Origin: Blastococcus xanthinilyticus
Lineage (GTDB): Bacteria; Actinomycetota; Actinomycetes; Mycobacteriales; Geodermatophilaceae
NCBI RefSeq assembly: GCF_008124835.1
Contig: NZ_VNHW01000010.1
Coordinates: 155,276-219,275, forward strand
Direction of reading: 5' to 3'
DNA length: 64,000 bases
A program made the translations under genes and the position numbers. The notes below the pieces were generated by a model. It was not told where the DNA came from, did not search any database, and was given only the letters and a program-made list of their open reading frames with translations. Numbering within the stretch: position 1 is the stretch's first letter; each line of letters begins with the position of its first letter. This document shows, one piece after another, positions 17,228 to 25,949 of the stretch.

Positions 17228-18232
17228 ATGACCGAGCCGCCCGCCGTCCCCCCGCTGCTGCTCCGCCGTGACGCCGTCGCCGGGGGGTGGTCCGACGACG
17301 AGCTGGCCCGCGCGGTGCGCGCCGGGGACCTCACCCGGCTGCGCCGGGGGGCCTACGTCGACGCCGTCCTGCCCGCGGAGCCCGCCGCCCACCACGCCCT
17401 GCTCGTGCAGGCGACCCTCGCCGGGCTGCGCCGGCCGGCGGTGGTGAGCCACCAGTCGGCGGCGGTGCTGCTGGGGCTGCCGCTGTGGGACGTGACGCTC
17501 GACCGGGTGCACGTGACGCGCCCGCCGGGCAGCTGCGGCGATCGCAGCGGCGTGCTCAGCTGCCACGTGGCGCGGATGCGCGAGGACGAGGTGGTCGAGG
17601 TCGGCGGCATGCGTGTCACCGGTCCGGTGCGCACCCTGCTCGACCTGGCGCGGTCGCTGCCGCACGAGGCCACCGTGGTCGCCCTGGACGCCGCGCTGCA
17701 CCGGGGCCTCGTGGCGCACGAGGACCTGCGCGCCCGGCTGTTCGACATCGTGGGGTCACCCGGCGCGCGCAGCGCCGTCCGCGCCGTGGCCGCGGCGGAC
17801 GGGCGCAGCGAGAGCGTCGGCGAGAGCCGCAGCCGGGTCGTCCTCCAGCGCTGGACGATCGCACCCTCCGCGGTGCAGTTCGAGGTGCGCGCCGGCGGCG
17901 GCCGGCTCGTGGCCCGCACGGACTTCGCCTGGGAGGACGTCGGCCTGGTGGGCGAGTTCGACGGGCGGGTGAAGTACGGCCGGCTGCTGCGGGACGGCCA
18001 GGAGCCCGGCGACGCCGTGTTCGCCGAGAAGCTCCGGGAGGACGCCGTCCGCGACGAGGGGTGGGACGTGGTCCGCTGGGTGTGGGCGGAGCTGGCCGCA
18101 CCGCACCGGCTGGCCGCCAAGGTGCGGCGGGCCCGCGAGCGGGCCGGCCGCCGCCGGAGCGAGCGCTCATCGGGTGCAGCTCGTGCCGGTGGGGCCCTGC
18201 AGGACCCGGGCGGCGCGAGGAGAACCCCATGA
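17228..18232 (+). CDS. AbiEi-like / nuclease-fold hypothetical protein
   Basis: A 334-aa protein of a type common in actinobacteria. The N-terminal ~100 residues look like the winged-helix AbiEi antitoxin domain (LTRLRRGAYVDAVLPAEP, AVVSHQSAAVLLGLPLWD). The C-terminal part has a restriction-endonuclease-like layout, with a DFAWEDVGLVGEFDG strand and an EKLREDAVRDEGWDVVRW segment. No toxin gene lies next to it, so a toxin-antitoxin role is doubtful. The last ~20 codons are encoded by a hairpin repeat shared with the phoH terminator. ATG 17228 is the chosen start. Confidence 0.72.
   Translation: MTEPPAVPPLLLRRDAVAGGWSDDELARAVRAGDLTRLRRGAYVDAVLPAEPAAHHALLVQATLAGLRRPAVVSHQSAAVLLGLPLWDVTLDRVHVTRPPGSCGDRSGVLSCHVARMREDEVVEVGGMRVTGPVRTLLDLARSLPHEATVVALDAALHRGLVAHEDLRARLFDIVGSPGARSAVRAVAAADGRSESVGESRSRVVLQRWTIAPSAVQFEVRAGGGRLVARTDFAWEDVGLVGEFDGRVKYGRLLRDGQEPGDAVFAEKLREDAVRDEGWDVVRWVWAELAAPHRLAAKVRRARERAGRRRSERSSGAARAGGALQDPGGARRTP
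18185..18227. repeat. CTGCA-loop hairpin repeat overlapping a gene end
   Basis: GCCGGTGGGGCCCTGCAGGA and the following CCCGGGCGGCGCGAGGAG closely match the inner part of the phoH terminator (17095-17137). GGGCCC/GGACCC can pair around TGCA with one G-U. It lies at the junction of converging genes, inside the last codons of the plus-strand gene, and may terminate both. Confidence 0.6.
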
Positions 18233-18238
18233 GCGGGG

Positions 18239-18460
18239 TCAGTCGGCGGGCTCCTCCACCGGGCGGTGCCGCTCCCTGGGTGCCGGCGGAGGTGTGGCGA
18301 CGGCGCGCACCAGGGCGACGGCGCCCCAGCCCGCAGCCAGGCACCACGGCAGCCGGCCGACCGCCTCCTCCGTGCTGAAGTCACCCCGGAACCACAGGGC
18401 GAACACCGGCAGGGCCAGCACGAACCCGACGAGGAGGACGTCCCAGCGCAGCGGGTTCAT
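18239..18460 (-). CDS. 73-aa membrane protein at the end of the flagellar export operon
   Basis: A 73-aa protein with two hydrophobic helices (about residues 7-24 and 35-54) and a basic Pro-rich tail. Its ATG overlaps the stop of the FlhF-like gene (ATGA, 18457-18460), so it is the last coupled gene of the fliM-flhA unit. It was not recognised and is too short for confident family assignment. Co-translation suggests a role linked to flagellar export or placement. Confidence 0.7.
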   Translation of the reverse strand: MNPLRWDVLLVGFVLALPVFALWFRGDFSTEEAVGRLPWCLAAGWGAVALVRAVATPPPAPRERHRPVEEPAD

Positions 18461-21400
18461 GCCGGCGGCGCATCCAGGCGCTCGCACAGCAGCGAGGCCC
18501 AGCGGTGGGGGCTCGCGGCCACGCCGTCGAGCAGGGCGACCGGCACGGTGAGCCGCTGCAGCACGGCGGCCGGGTCGGCGCTCAGGTCGGTGTCCTGCAC
18601 GACCAGCGCGTCCACCCGGGGCAGCCCGTCGAGCCACAGCTCGAGGTCCTCGGGCTTGCGGGTGGCCTCCACGACGGCCCACACCGCGACCGGCGACCAG
18701 ATGGTGAGCATCTGGGCCATCCAGTAGACGTCGCTGCGCAGCGGCGCGTCGACGGCGACGATCGTGACCGTGCCGGCGGCCGACGCCTCCTGGCGGCGGT
18801 CGATCGCGGCGTCGATGGTGGTCATGCGGCTGGCCTTGGGCGCCAGCCCGGCCAGGTCGCCGCGGGTGGCCCACTGCACCCGGTCGGGGTCCAGCCGCAG
18901 CGAGGCGGCGAGCCCACGGGCGGCGCGCAGCGTCTCCACGCCCGGGCCCACGACGAAGAGCACGTCCCCGGCGCCGCTGGGCCGCTCCGGCACCCCGGGC
19001 AGCCGGGTGGCCAGCGCGCGGGTGAGCGCCGCGTAGGTGCCCTCGGCGTCGATGCGGGCGGCGATGTCGTCGCCGAGGAGCTCCCGGGGCAGCCCGAGGT
19101 CCACGAGGCGGGCGACGACCTCCTCCGGTGAGGCCGGCGCGGGCCGGGTCCGCGGTTCGACGGCCGGTGCGAAGAGCGCCGGGGCGACGTCGGGGAGGTC
19201 GTCGTCGAACTCGGACAGCTCGGGGAAGGCGTCCCCGGCCATGAGCGGGCCCACCGGCAGCCGGGTGACCGTCGCCAGCGCCCGCGGAGCCGGGGCGGCG
19301 GGCGTGCGCTCGGCGGTCGCCGGAGCCTCGTCCTGCCGGGGAGCGTCCTCGACGGTGCGGTCGCCGCTGCCGGGCCGGTCCTCGGAGGAGGGGCCGTCCT
19401 GCGACGTGGGGGCACCGGGCGACGCCGGGCGCGGCCGGGTGCCCGAGGGGCGCGCGGCCGCCGGCGGCACGGGGGGCAGCCCGCGGCCGCGGGAGGACCC
19501 GGGAAGAGCGGGGAGCAGGGACACCCGCGGCATGACGGTGGTCGCGTCGAGGGACATGGACAGGGGCGCCGGGTCGCTCGCCGTCCGGGCCAGCAGCGGG
19601 GCCAGCTCCAGCAGCGCGGACTCCTCGGCGGTCTCCACGCCCGTCTCGGCCTTCGTCTCCACGGCGATCTCGGCGGCGGGCTCGGTGGCGGGCTCGGTGG
19701 CGGGCTCGGTGGCGGGCTCGGTGGCGGGCTCGGCGGTGTCGAAGGCCGCCGCCACGGCGGTCTCCTCGCTCGCCACGACGGCCTCCGGCTCGGTCCCCAG
19801 GTGGGCGACCGGCGCGGCCTCGGCCTCGGCATCGGCGTCGGTGTCGGCCCAGGCGACCGGGGCGTGGAGCTCGGGCTCCGGCGCCGGCTCCGCCTCGACG
19901 GCCGGCACCCAGGTGTCGACGGCGGCCGGCTCGGCGGCGAGGGTCGGGGACGCCTCGGGGACGACCGGCGCGGGCTCCTGGCGGATGGGTGCGAACAGGT
20001 CGGGGAGGGCGGCGGCGGGCGCGCCGAGCGCGGTGCCGGCCCAGGGGTCGGCGGCCGTCATCGGCTCGCCCCACAGCGGGGCCGCGCCGGGCGAGGGGGC
20101 CCGGTCGACGGCGACCGCCGGTGCGGACGGCGGGAACAGTGCGAAGCCGGACATGGCCTCCGGAGCCGGGGCCGCCGGCAGCGGGGCGGGCGCGGGCGCC
20201 GCGGCGAACAGCGGGTCGGCGGCCGGCTCCGGGAACGACAGCGGCGCCACCGTCGGCGCGGCGAACTCCACGGCCGCCGGGCTCGGCTCCACCGGAGGAG
20301 TGGTCGGCTCCACCGGCGACGCGGCGAGCTCGACCGGCGGCGGGGTGAACTCCGTCGCCGGCGGGGTGAACTCCGCCGGCAGCGCGGCGAGCTCCCCCGG
20401 CAGCGCGGCGAGGTCCACCGTCGGCATCTGGACGGGTTCCTCCAGCGCCTCGCGGGGCGAGTCCCCGGAGAGCATCTTGCGGAGGATGCCGGCCAGCGCC
20501 TCGTCGGAGTGCCCCTGGGCGAGGGCGGAGCGCAGCGCTTCGGCGATCTCCTCCTGCCGGGTGGACGGCGTCACGGCGTCGTCGGGATCGGCCCAGGTCG
20601 GCAGGTCCGGCGACTGCGGGGCCGGCAGGACCGGGGCCGTGCTCGTGGAGGACGGCGGGGCGGCCTGATCTCTCACCGGGGTCTCCTCCTGGTGCACGGC
20701 CTGCGACCGCATCGATGAATCTGCTGAACGGATGGCCGCCGCGAGGGACGGCCGGGGTGCGGGCACGTCCGGTGCGATCGGCGCCGGCGGGCCGGCGAAG
20801 AAGTCGAGGTCCGGCGCCGGCGGTTCGCCCAGCGCCTCGGTGACGGCCTGGCGCACCTCCCGGTCACCGGAGACCATGCGCGCCAGCGCGGCGGTGAACG
20901 GCGACGGCGCGGCGGGTGCGGCGTCCTCGTCCGCGGGAGCCGGCCGGGCGCCGCCGCGGACCTCCTCGGCCCGTGCCGCCGGCTCGCGGTCGGCCGCCGG
21001 GAAGGTCGCGCGCGGGAACGAGGCCCGGCCGTATTCGCGGGCGGGGGCGGCGGCGACCGGCTCGGGGAGCGACCGGGAGGCAGGCGCAGCCGGGGTCGCG
21101 CCGAGCAGGCCGGCCAGCTCGTCGAGCCGGTCGTCCTCGGCCACCGGGCGCGCCGCGGGACGAGCCGCGCCGGAACGGGGTGACGCGGCCTCGAGCCGGG
21201 CCGGCGCGGCACCGTCGGGCGCCGAGCGCGCGGCCTCGGCGGCCCAGGCGGCCGCGCCGTTGCGGGCGGGCGCCGCCGTCCGGGCCCGGGCGGGGGCGGC
21301 CGAGGCCAGCGGGGAGTCGTAGTCGGTGGCCGGCGCGGCCGGCACGGGGTCGGGCGCCACCTCGGCGACGTACCGCTCGGTGGCGAAGAAGCCGAGCACG

Positions 21401-21513
21401 CCGCCGGAGCGCACGCGGCGGACGCCGACCACGCGCACCTGCGGGCCGAACTGCTCGCGCGCGGCCGCGATCGCGTCGTCGCGCGAGGCCGCCTCAACGG
21501 ATCGCAACGGCAC
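18457..21513 (-). CDS. FlhF-like protein with degenerate GTPase domain
   Basis: A 1018-aa protein in the position of flhF, just after flhA with a 20-nt overlap. The first ~55 residues (LRSVEAASRDDAIAAAREQFGP, VLGFFATERYVAEV) match the FlhF N-terminal domain. Residues ~60-780 are a very Ala/Pro/Glu-rich linker with tandem repeats. The last ~190 residues keep an SRP-GTPase-like layout, but where GxTGxGKTT should be the sequence is VVGPGVETLRAARGLA. No DTAG motif is seen either. FlhF normally is ~400 aa and sets flagellar position; this one probably cannot hydrolyse GTP. Start is GTG 21513. Confidence 0.72.
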   Translation of the reverse strand: MPLRSVEAASRDDAIAAAREQFGPQVRVVGVRRVRSGGVLGFFATERYVAEVAPDPVPAAPATDYDSPLASAAPARARTAAPARNGAAAWAAEAARSAPDGAAPARLEAASPRSGAARPAARPVAEDDRLDELAGLLGATPAAPASRSLPEPVAAAPAREYGRASFPRATFPAADREPAARAEEVRGGARPAPADEDAAPAAPSPFTAALARMVSGDREVRQAVTEALGEPPAPDLDFFAGPPAPIAPDVPAPRPSLAAAIRSADSSMRSQAVHQEETPVRDQAAPPSSTSTAPVLPAPQSPDLPTWADPDDAVTPSTRQEEIAEALRSALAQGHSDEALAGILRKMLSGDSPREALEEPVQMPTVDLAALPGELAALPAEFTPPATEFTPPPVELAASPVEPTTPPVEPSPAAVEFAAPTVAPLSFPEPAADPLFAAAPAPAPLPAAPAPEAMSGFALFPPSAPAVAVDRAPSPGAAPLWGEPMTAADPWAGTALGAPAAALPDLFAPIRQEPAPVVPEASPTLAAEPAAVDTWVPAVEAEPAPEPELHAPVAWADTDADAEAEAAPVAHLGTEPEAVVASEETAVAAAFDTAEPATEPATEPATEPATEPAAEIAVETKAETGVETAEESALLELAPLLARTASDPAPLSMSLDATTVMPRVSLLPALPGSSRGRGLPPVPPAAARPSGTRPRPASPGAPTSQDGPSSEDRPGSGDRTVEDAPRQDEAPATAERTPAAPAPRALATVTRLPVGPLMAGDAFPELSEFDDDLPDVAPALFAPAVEPRTRPAPASPEEVVARLVDLGLPRELLGDDIAARIDAEGTYAALTRALATRLPGVPERPSGAGDVLFVVGPGVETLRAARGLAASLRLDPDRVQWATRGDLAGLAPKASRMTTIDAAIDRRQEASAAGTVTIVAVDAPLRSDVYWMAQMLTIWSPVAVWAVVEATRKPEDLELWLDGLPRVDALVVQDTDLSADPAAVLQRLTVPVALLDGVAASPHRWASLLCERLDAPPA
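19675..19735 (-). repeat. 12-bp coding tandem repeat in the FlhF-like gene
   Basis: Five near-identical copies of GGCGGGCTCGGT (plus-strand reading) encode a run of ATEP tetrapeptides in the linker of the FlhF-like protein. Unit identity suggests slippage and variable linker length. Confidence 0.85.
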
Positions 21514-23539
21514 CGCTCACCACTCCCAGCGTCTCGATCTGGGCCGTCCGGGACACCTCCGCGTACGAGATGACGGGCAGCCGGGGCAGGATCTGGCGCA
21601 TCAGCCGCGACAGGGCCGGGCGGACCTGCGGTGAGCAGACGAGAACGGGCGACAGCCCCTGCCGCTCGGCCTCCTCGAGCATGCCGCTGCAGCCGTGCAC
21701 CAGGGCGTCGACGGCGCCGGCGTCGAGGGCCAGGACGGCGCCCGCCTCGGTCTGGCGGACGGCCTCCAGCAGCCGCTGCTCGAAGCCGGGCTCGAGGGTG
21801 AAGACGTGCAGTCGCTCGTCGGGCGTGACGTAGGGCTGGCTGATCGCCGAGCCGAGCGCCGTGCGCGCCGCCTCGACGAGACCGTCGAGCTCGGGCGAGG
21901 ACTTGGCACGCACAGAGAGTGCCTCGAAGATGCGGACGAGGTCGCGGATCGACACACCCTCGGCGAGCAACGCGTGCAACACGCGTTGCACCTCTCCCAG
22001 GGTGAGCAGCGCCGGGGTCAGCTCCTCGACGACGACGGGGTGGGTGCGCCGCACCATCTCGACGAGGAGGCGCACGTCCTCCCGGCCGAGCAGGTCCGCG
22101 GCGTTCTGCCGGACGACCTCGGCCAGGTGCGTGGTGATGACCGACGACCGGTCGACCACGGTGGCGCCGGCCATCTCGGCGGCGCGCTGCAGCTCCGCGG
22201 GCACCCACTTGGCGGCCAGGCCGAAGACCGGCTCGTGGGTGGGCTTGCCCGGCAGCCCGTCGAGGGCGTCGCCGATGGCGAGGACGGTGCCGGCGGGGGA
22301 GCTGCCCTTGGCCACCGGGACGCCGTTGAGCCAGATGACGTACTGCGACGCGGGCAGGTCGAGGTTGTCGCGGGTGCGCACCAGCGGGATGACCAGGCCG
22401 GTGTCCATGGCGACCTTCCGGCGCAGCGCCTTGACCCGGTCGAGGAGGTCCCCGCCGCGGGCGGGGTCCACCAGGTCGACGAGGTCGAAGGCGACCTCGA
22501 GCTCCAGCGGGTCGACGCGCATGCGCTCGGCGATCGCCTCGGGGGAGTCGGGGGCCGGCTCCAGCTCGGCGGCCGCCGCGGCGGCCTCGGCCTCCTCGTC
22601 GACCTCCGGGGCGTCGGTCATCCGGGTGGAGAGGAACAGGAAGAGCCCGCCGACGAGCAGGAAGGGCAGCTTGGGCAGGCCGGGGATCAGGCAGAGGGCG
22701 AGGGCGGCGCCGCCGGCGATGCGCACCGCCTGCTTGAACTGGCCCAGCTGGCCCAGCAGGTCGGCGCCCATGTCGCCCTCGCTGGCCGACCGGGTCACGA
22801 TGATGCCGGTCGCGGTGGACATCAGCAGCGCCGGGATCATGGAGACCAGGCCGTCGCCGACGGTGAGCAGCGAGTACGTCGTGGCCGCCTCGGCCGGGGC
22901 CAGCCCGCGCTGCATCACGCCGATGGCCATGCCGCCGATGAGGTTGACCAGGGTCACGATGATGCCGGCGATGGCGTCGCCCTTGACGAACTTCGACGCA
23001 CCGTCCATCGAGCCGTAGAAGTCGGCCTCGGCGGTGACCTCGTGGCGGCGCTTGCGGGCCTGCGCCTCGTTGATCAGGCCGGCGTTCAGATCGGCGTCGA
23101 TGGCCATCTGCTTGCCGGGCATGGCGTCGAGGGTGAAGCGGGCGCCGACCTCGGCGACGCGGCCGGCACCGTTGGTGATGACCACGAACTGGACGACGGT
23201 CAGGATCACGAAGATCACCAGGCCGACGACCAGCGAGCCGCCGATGACGATGTGGCCGAAGGCCTCGATCACCTTGCCGGCGTAGCCGTCGGTGAGGACC
23301 AGCCGGGTCGAGGAGACGTTCAGGGCCAGGCGGAACAGCGTGGCGATGAGCAGCAGCGCCGGGAAGACGGCGAAGTCCAGCGGCTTCTTGATCTGCATCG
23401 CCACGAGCAGGACGAGCAGCGAGATCGCGAGGTTCAGCCCGATCAGCAGGTCCATCATCGCGGCCGGCAGCGGCACCACGAGCATGAGGACGATGGCGAC
23501 GACGCCGATGGGGACGGCGGCCTTGCCCAGGCCCTTCAC
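21494..23539 (-). CDS. flhA: Flagellar biosynthesis protein FlhA
   Basis: A 681-aa export-gate subunit. The N-terminal half has eight transmembrane helices with the family blocks IGLNLAISLLVLLVAMQI, FPALLLIATLFRLALNVSSTRLVL and GFVKGDAIAG-type loop (FVKGDAIAGIIVTLVNLIGG). The C-terminal cytosolic domain that docks chaperone-substrate complexes includes LGREDVRLLVEMVRR and EVQRVLHALLAEGVSIRDL. Length is normal. It starts at GTG and has a sigma-28-like promoter 46-75 nt upstream, so it may be transcribed separately from flhB as well as by read-through. Confidence 0.97.
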   Translation of the reverse strand: MKGLGKAAVPIGVVAIVLMLVVPLPAAMMDLLIGLNLAISLLVLLVAMQIKKPLDFAVFPALLLIATLFRLALNVSSTRLVLTDGYAGKVIEAFGHIVIGGSLVVGLVIFVILTVVQFVVITNGAGRVAEVGARFTLDAMPGKQMAIDADLNAGLINEAQARKRRHEVTAEADFYGSMDGASKFVKGDAIAGIIVTLVNLIGGMAIGVMQRGLAPAEAATTYSLLTVGDGLVSMIPALLMSTATGIIVTRSASEGDMGADLLGQLGQFKQAVRIAGGAALALCLIPGLPKLPFLLVGGLFLFLSTRMTDAPEVDEEAEAAAAAAELEPAPDSPEAIAERMRVDPLELEVAFDLVDLVDPARGGDLLDRVKALRRKVAMDTGLVIPLVRTRDNLDLPASQYVIWLNGVPVAKGSSPAGTVLAIGDALDGLPGKPTHEPVFGLAAKWVPAELQRAAEMAGATVVDRSSVITTHLAEVVRQNAADLLGREDVRLLVEMVRRTHPVVVEELTPALLTLGEVQRVLHALLAEGVSIRDLVRIFEALSVRAKSSPELDGLVEAARTALGSAISQPYVTPDERLHVFTLEPGFEQRLLEAVRQTEAGAVLALDAGAVDALVHGCSGMLEEAERQGLSPVLVCSPQVRPALSRLMRQILPRLPVISYAEVSRTAQIETLGVVSGAVAIR

Positions 23540-23584
23540 TGCCCCGCTCCGGGGAGGGACGACGGACGCTGGCTCACCCCTCCC

Positions 23585-23614
23585 TCATCGGCAGGCGGCG
23601 GAGCCGCCGGTACC
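23585..23614 (-). promoter_or_regulatory. Sigma-28-like promoter for flhA
   Basis: On the minus strand GGTACC, 16 nt, GCCGATGA. The -10 is at 23585-23592 and the -35 at 23609-23614. The -10 and the spacer length match the other flagellar promoters exactly; the -35 is a weaker match. Transcription would start about 39 nt before the flhA GTG. Confidence 0.6.
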
Positions 23615-23643
23615 GCGTCCGCCGCCGGGCGTGACCGCCGGTG

Positions 23644-24792
23644 CTACGCGGCGACGGGGGGTCGCCGGCGGCCGGCCTTCGGCAGGTCGGCGGTGTCGGG
23701 GGCCTCGAACCCGGGCCGGTGGAAGCCCCCGCGCACGCCGCGCGCGCCCAGGTGCATGACGAAGGCGAGCACTCGGGCGACGGCGGTGAACAGCTGCGGC
23801 GGCACCTCCTGGCCGAGCTCGCAGGAGGCGTGCAGCGCCCGGGCCAGGGGGATGTCCTGCACCATGGGGACGCGGGCCTCCGCCGCCTTCTCGCGCAGCT
23901 TGGCAGCGACCGCGCCGGCGCCCTTGGCGACCACCCGGGGGGCGCCCTTGGCGGCGTCGTACTTGAGCGCGACGGCGACGTGCGTCGGATTGACCAGCAG
24001 CACGTCGGCCTCGGCGACCTCGCTCATCATCCGGTTGCGCGACATCGCCATCTGCACGCCCTTGCGGTGCGCCTTCATGTACGGATCGCCCTCGGCCTGC
24101 TTGTGCTCCTGGGTGATCTCGTACTTGCTCATCTTCAGCTGCTTCATCATCTTCGCCCGCACGACGACGTAGTCGGCGACGGCGAGGACCAGGCCGGTCA
24201 CGGCGACGACGCGGAACATGAGGATGACGGAGTCGGCGACGGTGGCGGTGACGGCCGACAGCGGCAGCGCCCCCGCGGAGGAGACCAGCGCCTGGGCGCG
24301 GTCGCTGGTGACGACCACGACCGTGCCCAGGGCGGCGGTCTTGATCAGCGCCTTGGTGGTCTCCCACAGGCCCTGCGTGCCGAACATCTTCTTGATGCCG
24401 GGGAAGGGGTTGAGCTTCTTCAGCGTCGGCTTCATCGGCTTGGCCGAGAAGTTGACCCCGCCCTGCGCGGCCGACGACGCCACGCCGACCAGCATCATCG
24501 CGATGGCGGTCGGCAGCAGGGTGGTGAGGAAGGCCATCAGCGCGGTGCCCAGCAAGGTCTTGACCGCGGTGATCTCGGGGTTGCGCGCCACCGTGGCGAC
24601 GTGCACGAACAGCTGCTGCACCGTCTCGAACGCGTTGCCCACGAGCATCGGCAGCAGGAAGCTCGCCGCCGCCACGCCGAGCCAGGTGCCCAGTTCCTGG
24701 GTGCGCGGGATCTGCCCGTCCTTGCGCGCCTTCTTCAGGCGCTGCGGAGTGGGCTTCTCGGTCTTCTCACCACCCGGTCCGTCCTTGGCCAC
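23644..24792 (-). CDS. flhB: Flagellar biosynthesis protein FlhB
   Basis: A 382-aa export switch protein. Four transmembrane helices are followed by a cytosolic domain with the autocleavage motif NPTH at residues 268-271 (LLVNPTHVAVALKYD). Cleavage there switches export from rod/hook to filament substrates. The N-terminal signature GEKTEKPTPQRLKKARKDGQIPRT is present. The 35-residue tail after the family domain is basic and Gly/Pro-rich. Start is GTG, three bases after the fliR stop. Confidence 0.97.
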   Translation of the reverse strand: MAKDGPGGEKTEKPTPQRLKKARKDGQIPRTQELGTWLGVAAASFLLPMLVGNAFETVQQLFVHVATVARNPEITAVKTLLGTALMAFLTTLLPTAIAMMLVGVASSAAQGGVNFSAKPMKPTLKKLNPFPGIKKMFGTQGLWETTKALIKTAALGTVVVVTSDRAQALVSSAGALPLSAVTATVADSVILMFRVVAVTGLVLAVADYVVVRAKMMKQLKMSKYEITQEHKQAEGDPYMKAHRKGVQMAMSRNRMMSEVAEADVLLVNPTHVAVALKYDAAKGAPRVVAKGAGAVAAKLREKAAEARVPMVQDIPLARALHASCELGQEVPPQLFTAVARVLAFVMHLGARGVRGGFHRPGFEAPDTADLPKAGRRRPPVAA

Positions 24793-24795
24793 GGC

Positions 24796-25560
24796 TCACC
24801 CGCTCCGCAGGGAGATCATCGCCCGCACGCCGTGCTCGAGCAGGCTGTCCAGGGCCGGGGGGAGCAGCGGGAAGGTCAGCCCCAGCATCGCCAGGGTGAG
24901 CAGGATCTTCAGCGGGGGGCCGAGGGAGAAGACGTTGAGCGCGGGGGCGGCCTTGCTGAGCAGGCCGAGCGCGACGTCGGCGAGCAGCAGCACGGCGACC
25001 ATCGGCCCGGCGATCTGCAGGGCGGCCAGGAACATCATGGAGAAGGCGGTCACGAGCACGGCCGCGAGCTGGTCGGTGGGGACGTCACCGCCCACCGGCA
25101 GCCCCTCGTAGGAGGTGGCGAAGCCCTTCACCATCAGCAGGTGCCCGCCGCTGGTGAACAGCAGCGTGCTGGCCAGCATGTAGTGCAGCTTGCCCAGCGA
25201 GCTGTTCTGGGTCATGGCCAGCGGGTCGTAGCCGGGCTGCATCATGAAGCCCCCGGCGAGGTCGAGGACGTCGCCGGCCATCTGCACCGCGGTGAACAGC
25301 ACCTGGACGACGAAGCCCAACGCCGCGCCGATGACCACCTCGGTGGCGGCCGTGACGAGCAGGAAGCCGGCCGTGGGCTCGGGGAGGGTCGGCGCGATCT
25401 GGGTGGACAGCAGCACCGCGAGGGCCAGGGCGAGGGCGCCCTTGACGGGTGCCGGGACGACCCGGGAGTTGAACGGCGGCGCCATCAGGATGAACCCGGC
25501 GGCACGCGCCGTGCCGAGGAGCAGGGCGGCGAGCGTGACGGCCGGGACCGAGAGGTCCAT
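24796..25560 (-). CDS. fliR: Flagellar biosynthetic protein FliR
   Basis: A 254-aa membrane protein of the flagellar type III export gate, with six hydrophobic segments and the family stretches RAAGFILMAPPFNSRVVPAPVK near the N-terminus and GPMVAVLLLADVALGLLSKAAP near residue 190. It forms the FliPQR pore complex with its neighbours. It follows fliQ by 5 nt. Confidence 0.95.
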   Translation of the reverse strand: MDLSVPAVTLAALLLGTARAAGFILMAPPFNSRVVPAPVKGALALALAVLLSTQIAPTLPEPTAGFLLVTAATEVVIGAALGFVVQVLFTAVQMAGDVLDLAGGFMMQPGYDPLAMTQNSSLGKLHYMLASTLLFTSGGHLLMVKGFATSYEGLPVGGDVPTDQLAAVLVTAFSMMFLAALQIAGPMVAVLLLADVALGLLSKAAPALNVFSLGPPLKILLTLAMLGLTFPLLPPALDSLLEHGVRAMISLRSG

Positions 25561-25565
25561 GCCGG

Positions 25566-25841
25566 CTACGTCCGGTCGAGCAGAGCCGGCAGCTGGTCGA
25601 ACAGCGACTGGGTGAAGTTGACCAGCTCGGCGAGCACCCAGTTGCCGGTGACCAGCAGGGCGATCGCCACGGCGATCATCTTCGGGACGAAGGAGAGGGT
25701 GGCCTCCTGGATCTGGGTGGCCGCCTGGAACAGCGAGATCAGGAAGCCGACCAGCAGCGCGGTCAGCAGGATCGGTGCGGCGACCTTGGCGGCGACCATC
25801 ATGGTCTGCGCCGCGATGTCGGTGACGTCGGCGTCACTCAT
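25566..25841 (-). CDS. fliQ: Flagellar biosynthetic protein FliQ
   Basis: A 91-aa two-helix subunit of the export gate: VAAKVAAPILLTALLVGFLISLFQAATQIQEATLSFVPK is recognisable from its blocks LLVGFLISLFQAATQIQE and LSFVPKMIAVAI. Its ATG is embedded in the end of a 37-codon mini-ORF that separates it from fliP. Length is normal (about 89). Confidence 0.95.
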   Translation of the reverse strand: MSDADVTDIAAQTMMVAAKVAAPILLTALLVGFLISLFQAATQIQEATLSFVPKMIAVAIALLVTGNWVLAELVNFTQSLFDQLPALLDRT

Positions 25842-25947
25842 GGCTCGACTCCGAACTCGTTCCGCTCCTCGGTCGCTGTCCCCGCAAGCGGGAGGTGCCC
25901 CCAGCCTGGAGCGATGCTCGCTCGTCCGTCGTTCTCGCGTTACTCAT
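25834..25947 (-). repeat. Intercistronic element with 37-codon ORF between fliP and fliQ
   Basis: A 114-nt ORF starts at ATG 25947, five bases from the fliP stop, and ends with a TGA inside the first codons of fliQ. The sequence AGCCATGAGTRACGC occurs at both ends, as expected for a duplicated insertion target. The peptide is Arg/Ser/Gly-rich with the core LQAGGTSRLRGQRPRSGTSS and does not look like a folded domain. Architecture matches the 81-nt elements at 27220, 35020 and 39714, but the sequence is different. Confidence 0.65.
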
Positions 25948-25949
25948 GG

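Noticed and set aside
17228..18232. Type IV toxin-antitoxin module
   Set aside because: Only an AbiEi-like protein is present; no AbiEii-type nucleotidyltransferase toxin lies next to it.
19037..20668. Long plus-strand frame opposite the FlhF-like gene
   Set aside because: Ser/Ala/Gly-only composition is the antisense reading of an Ala/Pro/Glu linker; no start signal or family.
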